In this document: one piece after another, positions 38,510 to 45,261 of the stretch
Layout: each line of letters begins with the position of its first letter
Position numbering within the stretch: the stretch's first letter is position 1
Source: Candidatus Tritonobacter lacicola
GTDB lineage: Bacteria; Auribacterota; Tritonobacteria; Tritonobacterales; Tritonobacteraceae
Length of the DNA: 45,261 nucleotides
Reading direction: 5' to 3'
NCBI GenBank assembly: GCA_030765135.1
Contig: JAVCDC010000108.1
Coordinates: 1 to 45,261 of the forward strand
The notes under the pieces: model-generated
Database searches by the model: none
What the model saw: the letters and a program-made list of their open reading frames with translations, nothing else
Told to the model about the DNA's origin: nothing
Position numbers and translations under genes: made by a program

Positions 38510-39322
38510 ATGAGAGATAAAAAGGTGGCCTTCATCGGCTCGGGAAACATGGCGGAGGCCCTTATCAAGGGTATCCTCGGCTCCGGCCTCCTGCCGGCGG
38601 CTTCAATAACGGCCTGCGATACGGATCCGGCGCGCCTTGATTATTTCGAAAAGACTTACGGCGTGAAGACTTCCGGTGATAATGAAGAGGGCGCGCGGTC
38701 GTGCGATGTCCTGCTCCTCTCGGTCAAGCCCCGGGACATGGACAGGGTATTGACGGGCATACGGGGATCCGTGAAAGCCTCGCATCTGGTCATCTCGATC
38801 GCGGCAGGCGTCACTTTGAGAAGGCTGGAGTCCGCCCTGGGGGAGGGGGTCCCCGTCGTCAGGGCCATGCCCAACGGCCCCGCCCTCGTCGGCCGCGGCA
38901 TGACTGCCGTGTCGCGGGGCGCGTCCGTCGCCGATTCAGACATGGAGACGGCGCGCGAACTTCTCGGCGCCGCCGGAGAGGTAATGGAGATGGGTGAAGA
39001 GCTCATGGACGCTGTAACGGCTGTCAGCGGAAGCGGGCCGGCATACTTCTTTTACCTCGTGGAGGCCCTCGCGGCCGCTGCCCGGGCGGCGGGTTTCTCC
39101 GGGGAGGACGCGGACAGGCTGGCTGCCGTCACGGCGGTGGGAAGCATGAGGTGGCTGGATGAGACCGGTTCCAGCCCGGCCGGATTGAGAGACAAGGTGA
39201 CATCACCCGGCGGGACGACGGAGGCGGCGATCAGGACCCTCGAAGAAAAAGGGTTCCGCGAGCTGATTGCGGACGCCGTGGACGCCGCCATAAGGAGAAG
39301 CAGGGAGCTCGGCGGGGATTGA
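38510..39322 (+). CDS. proC: pyrroline-5-carboxylate reductase
   Basis: The last step of proline biosynthesis, using NAD(P)H. The 270-aa protein has the Rossmann loop IGSGNMAEAL, the VLLLSVKPRDM strand, VVRAMPNGPALVGRG, and the C-terminal TAVSGSGPAYFF and VTSPGGTTEAAIRTLEEKGF motifs that define ProC. ATG 38510 lies behind AAAGGAAATAG and gives the normal start; ATG 38477 is an in-frame alternative. The DUF167 gene overlaps the stop by four bases. Confidence 0.95.
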   Translation: MRDKKVAFIGSGNMAEALIKGILGSGLLPAASITACDTDPARLDYFEKTYGVKTSGDNEEGARSCDVLLLSVKPRDMDRVLTGIRGSVKASHLVISIAAGVTLRRLESALGEGVPVVRAMPNGPALVGRGMTAVSRGASVADSDMETARELLGAAGEVMEMGEELMDAVTAVSGSGPAYFFYLVEALAAAARAAGFSGEDADRLAAVTAVGSMRWLDETGSSPAGLRDKVTSPGGTTEAAIRTLEEKGFRELIADAVDAAIRRSRELGGD

Positions 39323-39675
39323 GGGGGGAAAACGAACGCCGCCCGGTGAAAAAATACACCGGTCCGTTGCCGGACATAAGAAGCTCCGGTGACGGCTCGC
39401 TCATCAGGATCAGGGTCCAGCCGCGCTCCTCGAAAAACGCCATCGTCGGAGTGCACGCCTCAGCCGTGAAAATCAAGGTCACGCCGCCGCCCGAGGGGGG
39501 GAGGGCTAACGTCGCCTGCCTGAAGCTCCTTGCCGGAGCGCTTTCCATCCCGAGGAGTTCACTTGAGATAATCCGCGGGGGCAGGGAGAGGGACAAGGTG
39601 GTCCTGGCAGCGGGCCTCTCTACCGGCGAGGCGCGCATGAAGCTGGCCCGTCTCCTTTCCCGACTTAGAGATTGA
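39319..39675 (+). CDS. DUF167 (YggU) family protein
   Basis: A 118-aa small protein of the YggU/UPF0235 family, with no established biochemical function. The signature region IRVQPRSSKNAIVGV, VKIKVTPPPEGGRANVACLKLLA and GRERDKVVLAAG is clear. A TTG start overlaps proC (TTGA); a GTG at 39346 is also possible and would remove nine residues. The neighbourhood yggS-proC-DUF167 is common. Confidence 0.88.
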   Translation: MRGENERRPVKKYTGPLPDIRSSGDGSLIRIRVQPRSSKNAIVGVHASAVKIKVTPPPEGGRANVACLKLLAGALSIPRSSLEIIRGGRERDKVVLAAGLSTGEARMKLARLLSRLRD

Positions 39676-39725
39676 CACCGGTTTGCCGTAAAAATATGAT
39701 ACATTCCCTTAAAGAAAATAATTGG

Positions 39726-39872
39726 CCACCAAGTCACAAAGGCACCAAGATACTAACTGCAATTCATGGTTTTAAGATCAGGACAAGAAGTTACTTGCTG
39801 TTACATGCCTCAAGGTTTCAACCTTTAACCTATTTTGTTGTTTTTGTCCTTTGTGTCTTAGTGCCTTAGTGG
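39726..39872. repeat. inverted-arm element built from CACNAAGR octamers (copy 2)
   Basis: The left arm has three tandem octamers (CACCAAGT, CACAAAGG, CACCAAGA). The right arm (39847-39872) is inverted, its reverse complement being CACTAAGG, CACTAAGA, CACAAAGG. The interior of about 95 bases is non-coding and unlike the interior of copy 1 at 5506-5636. The element fills the gap between DUF167 and ileS. Confidence 0.75.
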
Positions 39873-39914
39873 CTACATTGGCGGTTGTCACCAGGAAAGT
39901 CAATAAGTCAGAAA

Positions 39915-42707
39915 ATGGAATATAAAGATACGCTGAATCTGCCCAGGACGGATTTTCCCATGAGGGCGGGCCTCACGAAGAGGGAGCCCGAAATGCTCAG
40001 GCGCTGGGATGAGATGGGCCTCTACGAGAAGATCCGCGAATTGAGGCGGGGGAGGGACAAGTTCATCCTCCACGACGGCCCGCCTTACGCGAACGGGGAC
40101 GTTCACGTCGGGACGGCCATAAACAAGATACTGAAGGACGTCATCGTAAAATACAAGACGATGCGCGGTTACGACGCTCCCTTTGTTCCGGGCTGGGACT
40201 GCCACGGCCTGCCGATAGAGCACAATGTGATGAAAAAGCTCCGCGGCGAAGGGGCCGGGCTCGACGTCCCCGGTATACGGCAGAAGTGCAGGGAGTACGC
40301 GGAGAAGTTCATCGGGATCCAGCGTGAGCAGTTCAGGAGGCTTGGCGTCCTGGGCGACTGGGAGCGCCCGTACCTCACCATCGACCCGGCCTACGAGGCG
40401 CGGATTATCGACGCCTTCGGCAAGCTCGTCGAAGATGGGTACGTGTACAGGGGGCTAAAGCCCATCCACTGGTGCACGCATTGCGGCACGGCCCTGGCCG
40501 AAGCCGAGGTGGAGCACGCCGCCCACACCTCCCCGTCCATATACGTGAAGCTTCCGGTGGTTGAGGAAGACCTGGAGCGCCTCTCCCTGCCGGAGGGGTC
40601 AGGCGCCTTTATCCTCATCTGGACGACCACGCCCTGGACACTGCCCGCCAACCTTGCTGTGGCAGTTCACCCGCGCTATACGTATTGCCTGGTGAAGTTC
40701 CGGGGAGAGTACCTCGTTATCGTCGAGGATCTCGTCGAATCGGTCCTCTCGAAGGGCGAAGGCGGCGACCACGAAATCGTTTCCAGGCTCGCGGGCGAGG
40801 AGCTGGACGGCATAAGGTACCGGCATCCGTTGACGGGGAGGGTCAACCCGGTGATCGCGGGCGATAACGTTGCCCGGGATGAGGGCACGGGGTGCGTCCA
40901 CATAGCCCCGGGCCACGGTGAGGAGGATTACCACCTCGGCGTCAGGCACGGCCTCGAGGTGTTCGCCCCCGTCGATGAGAAGGGGCGGTTCACAGCCGAT
41001 GCCGGAGAGTTCGCGGGCCTCGGCGTCTTCGACGCCAATCCGCGGATAGTTGACAGGCTGAAGGAGACGGGCCATCTTCTCCACGGTGAAGAGATCACCC
41101 ACTCCTATCCCCATTGCTGGCGGTGCAAGGAGCCGGTGATATTCAGGGCCACGCGGCAGTGGTTCATAGCGGCTGACGCAAACGACCTGAGGGGAAGGGC
41201 GCTTGCGGAAATAGAGAAGGTCGCGTGGGTCCCGCAGTGGGGGAGGATCAGGATTACAAACATGGTCCAGGTGCGCCCGGATTGGTGCATATCGAGGCAG
41301 AGGTCGTGGGGCGTTCCGATCCCCGTCTTTTACTGCGAGGGGTGCTCCGCCCCACTCCTGGAAAGGTCCGCGATAGGGAGGATTGCCGATCTTGTCCGGC
41401 AGGAGGGGTCGGACGTCTGGTTCAAGAAGGGGCCGGCCGAGCTGCTTCCGGAGGGGCAGGCATGCGCAAGCTGCGGCGGGAAGACGTTCAGGAAGGAGAC
41501 GGACATACTCGACGTCTGGTTTGAGTCGGGGGTCAGCTATCACGCGGTGCTCAAGACAAACAGGGCCCTCTCCTATCCCGCCGACATGTATCTCGAGGGG
41601 AGCGATCAGCACAGGGGGTGGTTCCAGAGCTCACTTCTGACATCGGTAGGCACTGACGGGAGGGCGCCCTACAGGACCGTCCTCACGCACGGCTTCATGG
41701 TGGACGGGGAGGGCAAGAAGATGTCGAAGTCCCTGGGCAATCTTATATCCGCGAAGGAGGCCGTCGAACAAAACGGGGCCGATGTCATAAGGCTCTGGGT
41801 CATATCCGAGGATTATCGCCACGACATCGCGCTATCCGATGAAATAATGAAGAGGATGAAGGACGCCTACCGGCGGGTGCGCAATACGCTGAGGTTCATG
41901 CTCGGCAACCTACACGACTTCGATCCCGGCAGCGCCGCCGTCCCCTTCAGCGAGATGGACGAGATAGACCGGTGGGCCCTGTCGCGGGCGGCCGGCCTCC
42001 TGAAGAGGGCCGTCGCTTCTTACGAGGGATTCCAGTTCCACCGCCTGTACCACGACCTTCATAACTTCTGCTCGGTGGATATGGGCTCGTTTTACCTGGA
42101 TATTCTCAAGGACAGGCTCTACACATTCGCCGCGGATTCCGGGCAGAGGAGGTCCTCCCAGACGGCCCTCTACGAGCTGCTCCTTCTTCTCTCCCGCATC
42201 ATGGCGCCGGTCCTCTCTTTCACCGCGGACGAGGCGTGGCGCCACGTGCCTGCCGGGGAGAGCAGGCCTCCCAGTGTCCACCTGGCCGATTGGCCCGATC
42301 CGGTGGAGGCGTGGGCTGATGCGGAGCTTGAGGAGAGGTGGAGCGGGCTCATCGCCGTCCGGCAGGAGGTCCTGAAGTCCATAGAGCAGAAGAGAAAGGC
42401 GAAAGAGATCGGTAATTCCCTCGAGGCGAGGGTGGAGCTGCTGGTTTCCGATGACGGTTTATACGGGCTTCTCGATCGTTACCGCGACCGGCTGCCGGCC
42501 ATCCTGATAGTCTCGCAGGTGGATTTGAGAAAAGTCGATTGTGCCCCGCCCGGGCCTGGATCGGAGGTCGAGGGGCTTTCGGTCTTCGTGGGAAGGGCGG
42601 AGGGGATTAAATGCGCCCGCTGCTGGAATTACTCTCCCACGGTCGGGGAGGTTGAGGAGCACCCCGGGATATGCTCCAGGTGCGTTGCCGCTTTAGGGGG
42701 CAGATGA
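39915..42707 (+). CDS. ileS: isoleucyl-tRNA synthetase
   Basis: Class I synthetase charging tRNA-Ile. The ~930-aa bacterial-type enzyme has the HIGH-equivalent motif [12 protein letters not shown] after PYANGD, the CP1 editing domain ([33 protein letters not shown]), the class-defining [13 protein letters not shown], the KMSKS loop [10 protein letters not shown] and a C-terminal zinc finger (CARCWNYS and CSRCVAAL). The shape matches editing-competent bacterial IleRS, not the mupirocin-resistant eukaryote-like type. ATG 39915 gives the family start EYKDTLNLP; an in-frame TTG at 39885 would add ten residues. lspA overlaps the stop (ATGA). Confidence 0.95.
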   Translation: MEYKDTLNLPRTDFPMRAGLTKREPEMLRRWDEMGLYEKIRELRRGRDKFILHDGPPYANGDVHVGTAINKILKDVIVKYKTMRGYDAPFVPGWDCHGLPIEHNVMKKLRGEGAGLDVPGIRQKCREYAEKFIGIQREQFRRLGVLGDWERPYLTIDPAYEARIIDAFGKLVEDGYVYRGLKPIHWCTHCGTALAEAEVEHAAHTSPSIYVKLPVVEEDLERLSLPEGSGAFILIWTTTPWTLPANLAVAVHPRYTYCLVKFRGEYLVIVEDLVESVLSKGEGGDHEIVSRLAGEELDGIRYRHPLTGRVNPVIAGDNVARDEGTGCVHIAPGHGEEDYHLGVRHGLEVFAPVDEKGRFTADAGEFAGLGVFDANPRIVDRLKETGHLLHGEEITHSYPHCWRCKEPVIFRATRQWFIAADANDLRGRALAEIEKVAWVPQWGRIRITNMVQVRPDWCISRQRSWGVPIPVFYCEGCSAPLLERSAIGRIADLVRQEGSDVWFKKGPAELLPEGQACASCGGKTFRKETDILDVWFESGVSYHAVLKTNRALSYPADMYLEGSDQHRGWFQSSLLTSVGTDGRAPYRTVLTHGFMVDGEGKKMSKSLGNLISAKEAVEQNGADVIRLWVISEDYRHDIALSDEIMKRMKDAYRRVRNTLRFMLGNLHDFDPGSAAVPFSEMDEIDRWALSRAAGLLKRAVASYEGFQFHRLYHDLHNFCSVDMGSFYLDILKDRLYTFAADSGQRRSSQTALYELLLLLSRIMAPVLSFTADEAWRHVPAGESRPPSVHLADWPDPVEAWADAELEERWSGLIAVRQEVLKSIEQKRKAKEIGNSLEARVELLVSDDGLYGLLDRYRDRLPAILIVSQVDLRKVDCAPPGPGSEVEGLSVFVGRAEGIKCARCWNYSPTVGEVEEHPGICSRCVAALGGR

Positions 42708-43177
42708 GCAGGAGCGCCGGATCCGTTATACTGGTGTACGCCGTGGCCGGTGCCGTAGCCTGCCTGGATCAGCTGTCCAAGTTCCTCGTGAAGGGGAGCC
42801 TGGTGTTCGGTGAGGCCAGGCCGGTGATCGGCGGCATCTTCAACCTCACGCTGATCAGAAACGACGGCGCGGCGTTCGGGATGCTGCGCGGAAACAACTT
42901 TTTCTTTATCGCGCTCACACTCGTCGCAGTGGTCATCGTCGTCGTGTTCAGGGGCCGCTACAGGGCGGCCTCACCGGTCGTAAAGATCGCCGTCGGGCTG
43001 ATCCTGGGGGGCGCCCTCGGCAATCTCGTGGACAGGCTTCTTCTCGGGCACGTGATCGATTTTCTTGATTTTCACATCGGGTCCTGCCACTGGCCGGCGT
43101 TCAACCTGGCCGACAGCTCTATTTGCGTAGGTGCCGCCCTGCTCATCCTGTTCTCGGCGGGGAGGAAGGCGAAGTAG
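42704..43177 (+). CDS. lspA: lipoprotein signal peptidase (signal peptidase II)
   Basis: A membrane aspartyl protease that cleaves the signal peptide of diacylglyceryl prolipoproteins. The 157-aa protein has four helices. The catalytic aspartates are in GNLVDRL ([10 protein letters not shown]) and [20 protein letters not shown] near the start and NDGAAFGML are family motifs. It overlaps ileS by four bases, as often seen, and is followed at two bases by lgt. Confidence 0.95.
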   Translation: MSRSAGSVILVYAVAGAVACLDQLSKFLVKGSLVFGEARPVIGGIFNLTLIRNDGAAFGMLRGNNFFFIALTLVAVVIVVVFRGRYRAASPVVKIAVGLILGGALGNLVDRLLLGHVIDFLDFHIGSCHWPAFNLADSSICVGAALLILFSAGRKAK

Positions 43178-43179
43178 GC

Positions 43180-44064
43180 ATGTGCTCGGTTTTCTTCAGG
43201 ATCGGACCTCTAACGATCTACTCGTACGGCTTCATGCTCGCTCTCGCTTTCCTTGCCGGGATAATGGTGGCCGGGAAGAGAGCGGAAAGGGCGGGCTGGC
43301 CCCGGGGGATGGTGTACGACGTCGGCTTCTACGCCCTGCTTGCCGCAATCCTCGGCTCGAGGCTCCTTTACGTGGTGGTCAACATCTCCGAGTTTTCGAG
43401 GAACCCCCTTGAGATCATCATGATACAGAAGGGCGGGCTTGTGTACTTCGGGGGCGTGATTTGCGCGATCCTCGTGACAGGCTTCTATCTCAGAGCGAAG
43501 GGTATCCCCGTTCTGGGGGGTTTTGACCTTCTCATACCATCGGTAGCCCTGGGTCATGCCATAGGGAGGGTGGGGTGCCTTCTCAACGGCTGCTGTTTCG
43601 GTAAGGTGACGAACGTTCCCTGGGCGATTACATTTCCCGCGTCGAGCCCCGCCTACTACTTCCAGGTCCACGTGACGCATCAGCTCGGCCGGCTTGCTTC
43701 GCGCTCCCTCCCCGTACACCCGACCCAGATCTACGAGATACTGGGCGAGCTCTTCATCTTCGCGGTGCTCATTATGCTTTACAGGAGGCGTTCTTTCCCG
43801 GGCCAGTGTTTCTTGATGTATCTCTTCCTTTATTCTTGGCTGCGGTTCGTGGTGGAGTATTATCGCGGAGACAATATGCCCCTTTCGAGCCTGCCCTTCC
43901 TGGCGGGCTCGCCTCTTGCCTCGCAACCGCTTTTCTCGTCGTTCCTCGACCTGACAAGGGGCCAGAACGTGAGCGTTCTGCTCGTCATCGGCAGCGGTCT
44001 TTGCATGCTTTATTTATTTTCTAACAAGAAGGAGGCGCGGACAGGTGCAGAAAAAAGTTCATAA
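43180..44064 (+). CDS. lgt: prolipoprotein diacylglyceryl transferase
   Basis: Transfers diacylglycerol from phosphatidylglycerol to the lipobox cysteine, the first step of lipoprotein maturation. The 294-aa membrane protein starts IGPLTIYSYGFMLALAFLAG and has the signature GHAIGRVGCLLNGCCFGK, the LVYFGG segment, and HPTQIYE with the catalytic-type residues. ATG 43180 follows AAGGCGAAGTAGG. It ends 20 bases inside the next gene. Confidence 0.94.
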   Translation: MCSVFFRIGPLTIYSYGFMLALAFLAGIMVAGKRAERAGWPRGMVYDVGFYALLAAILGSRLLYVVVNISEFSRNPLEIIMIQKGGLVYFGGVICAILVTGFYLRAKGIPVLGGFDLLIPSVALGHAIGRVGCLLNGCCFGKVTNVPWAITFPASSPAYYFQVHVTHQLGRLASRSLPVHPTQIYEILGELFIFAVLIMLYRRRSFPGQCFLMYLFLYSWLRFVVEYYRGDNMPLSSLPFLAGSPLASQPLFSSFLDLTRGQNVSVLLVIGSGLCMLYLFSNKKEARTGAEKSS

Positions 44065-44980
44065 GTACTTCGTGGATTCGGCCCACTCGGGCGCAAGGGT
44101 CGACAAGTACGTGGTGTCGATGCTTGACGGCTTTTCGCGCTCGCACGTTCAGAAGCTGATCGATAACGGACATGTCACTGTCGGGGGTGAGCGTGTGAGT
44201 GCCCATCATCGCGTTTATAAGGGGAACGAGGTCACGGTGTACGTTCCCGAGCTCAGGAAGGAGGGCGTGGTCCCGGAGGACATCCCCCTCGATATCCTCT
44301 ACGAGGATGAGCATATCATCGTTATTAACAAGCCCGCCGGACTGGTCGTGCATCCCGCCACGGGGAATTACAGCCACACGCTTGTGAACGCTTTATTGAA
44401 TCACACCGGGGACCTCTCGACGGTCGGCGGCGAGATGAAGAGGGGAATCGTCCACAGGCTCGACATGGGCACCTCCGGCTGCATGGTCGTCGCCAAAAAA
44501 GACGGCGCCCATCTTCGCCTGTCGGCACAGTTCAAGGACAGGGAGGTATTCAAGGAATACCTGGCTCTCGTGAAGGGAGTCTGCAGGCTGGATTTCGGGA
44601 GGGTGACGGTCTCTCTGGGGAGGCACCCGACGAGGAGGACGAAGATGTCGGTGCGGCGGCCGGAGTCGGGCAGGGACGCCGAGAGCGAGTACGAGGTTAT
44701 AAAGAGGTTCAAGGACGCCACGCTGATAAAGGTGGTAATGCGTTCCGGCAGGACACATCAGATACGGGTGCACATGGCCCACATCGGCTATCCGGTCGTT
44801 GGCGACTCCCAGTACGGGCACGGCGCGCGTGGTCTGGCGGCGAGGCTCGGCGTGGAGAGGCAGATGCTCCATGCACACAGGCTGGGGTTCCGGCATCCGG
44901 CCACGAACGAGTACGTTCAGTTTGAGGCGCCGATGCCGGAGGACATGAAGAAAGCGATAGCACAACTCGAGGCTGAGTAG
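44045..44980 (+). CDS. rluD: RluD-type 23S rRNA pseudouridine synthase
   Basis: A RluA-family enzyme isomerising uridines in 23S rRNA. The 311-aa protein has an N-terminal S4 RNA-binding domain (GARVDKYVV to NEVTVYVPE, about 13-78) and the catalytic domain with HRLDMGTSGCMVVAK (catalytic Asp of the HRLD motif), VLRSGRTHQIRVH-like (here MRSGRTHQIRVHMAHIG), and the GDSQYG motif. Domain order and length fit RluD or RluC; RluD is favoured by lineage context but not proved. The GTG start lies inside lgt behind GGAGGCGCGGACAG. The gap from 44981 to the window end has no ORF. Confidence 0.9.
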   Translation: MQKKVHKYFVDSAHSGARVDKYVVSMLDGFSRSHVQKLIDNGHVTVGGERVSAHHRVYKGNEVTVYVPELRKEGVVPEDIPLDILYEDEHIIVINKPAGLVVHPATGNYSHTLVNALLNHTGDLSTVGGEMKRGIVHRLDMGTSGCMVVAKKDGAHLRLSAQFKDREVFKEYLALVKGVCRLDFGRVTVSLGRHPTRRTKMSVRRPESGRDAESEYEVIKRFKDATLIKVVMRSGRTHQIRVHMAHIGYPVVGDSQYGHGARGLAARLGVERQMLHAHRLGFRHPATNEYVQFEAPMPEDMKKAIAQLEAE

Positions 44981-45088
44981 CCGGGGCAATTGCACATATA
45001 TCATCTCTGGTTATTTATTGAAGTTTTACCGGATTCTCCACCGCGGTTCATTTTGTTATTTTCCTCTGTGACCTCATTGGTTCTTTTC

Positions 45089-45134
45089 AATTGAACATTG
45101 GATATTGGATATTGGTTATTGAGCATTCGTTATT
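45089..45134. repeat. ATTGGAT word repeat near the window end
   Basis: GAACATTGGATATTGGATATT, then GGTTATTGAG and CATTCGTTATT: heptamer-like ATTGGAT/ATTGAG words in tandem. The reverse complement of the words at 13473-13500 matches (TTGAACATTGGTCATTGGTC). The remaining 3' bases, 45135-45261, show no gene or clear regulatory site. Confidence 0.6.
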
Positions 45135-45261
45135 TTAGCCCGACTTTCGCATTTTAGTTGAAAAAAACATTAAATTTAGAAGATAATTTGACGTAAGTCG
45201 TTGCAAATACTGGGAAGATCCCCGGAAAATGAAGTTTGTAGGGACTCAGCCACAAATTTGA

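Noticed and set aside
40599-41612. 337-codon minus-strand frame opposite ileS
   Set aside because: Antisense shadow of IleRS, whose catalytic motifs are intact in the plus frame.
39915-42707. IleRS HVGT motif as a catalytic defect
   Set aside because: HxGT in place of HIGH is common in functional bacterial IleRS; KMSKS and the editing domain are intact.

Overview
The window is one stretch of a GC-rich (roughly 60% GC by eye) bacterial chromosome, carried mostly on the + strand. Its centre is a nearly complete division and cell-wall (dcw) cluster. The genes indicate a diderm, Gram-negative-type cell: MurE has the DNPR motif expected for meso-diaminopimelate, and there are lipoprotein enzymes (lgt, lspA), RlpA, PilT and an NfeD/slipin pair. 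Gene order (mraZ to ftsZ, then pgeF-yggS-proC-DUF167 and ileS-lspA-lgt-rluD) resembles Desulfobacterota, Omnitrophota and neighbouring uncultured phyla. I cannot place the organism more precisely from sequence alone. No rRNA, tRNA, CRISPR array or prophage was seen.

Layout. 1-7.2 kb: an APC permease fused to two USP-like domains, a decayed REP-transposase tail with a 59-bp hairpin, a small Cys-rich DUF6485 protein, nfeD plus slipin, a YdcF/SanA-type protein, acylphosphatase and a MazG-like pyrophosphohydrolase. 7.4-26.6 kb: the dcw cluster, with a consensus promoter and three tandem MraZ boxes, then mraZ, a 50-aa ORF, rsmH, a lone response-regulator receiver, a 62-aa ORF, ftsL, ftsI, murE, murF, a 45-aa ORF, mraY, murD, a LysM protein, ftsW, murG, murC, a 58-aa ORF, murB, ftsQ, ftsA and a divergent ftsZ. 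There is no ddl between murB and ftsQ. 26.7-28.9 kb: a minus-strand patch with mazG, decayed sequence, a chimeric transposase fragment, a RAYT (REP-associated tyrosine transposase) and a 31-aa zinc ribbon. 29.0-34.1 kb: a tightly overlapped envelope set (M50-like protease, RlpA-like, lipoprotein, acyl-CoA ligase) followed by PilZ and PilT. 34.1-37.6 kb: a radical SAM protein, an AT-rich MNT/HEPN toxin-antitoxin pair with its own operator, and pgeF. 37.7-45 kb: yggS, proC, DUF167, ileS, lspA, lgt and rluD.

How the genes work together. MurE/F/D/C, MraY, MurG and MurB build lipid II. FtsW and FtsI polymerise and cross-link it at the septum, under FtsL, FtsQ, FtsA and FtsZ. Lgt and LspA mature lipoproteins, including the one encoded at 30.2 kb. 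MraZ probably autoregulates the whole run through boxes that overlap its own ribosome-binding site.

Three points stand out. First, the FtsZ encoded in the dcw cluster has lost hallmark residues in nucleotide loops T1-T3 and in the catalytic T7 loop, yet keeps GGGTGTG and the C-terminal DIP-type peptide. Second, four unannotated-type small ORFs sit at dcw gene junctions, two of them in stop/start overlaps. Third, nearly every long intergenic gap carries AT-rich elements built from short words of 7-10 bases repeated in tandem, often as inverted arms around unrelated interiors. Several word families recur at distant loci, and one family forms the leader and Shine-Dalgarno region of two genes.
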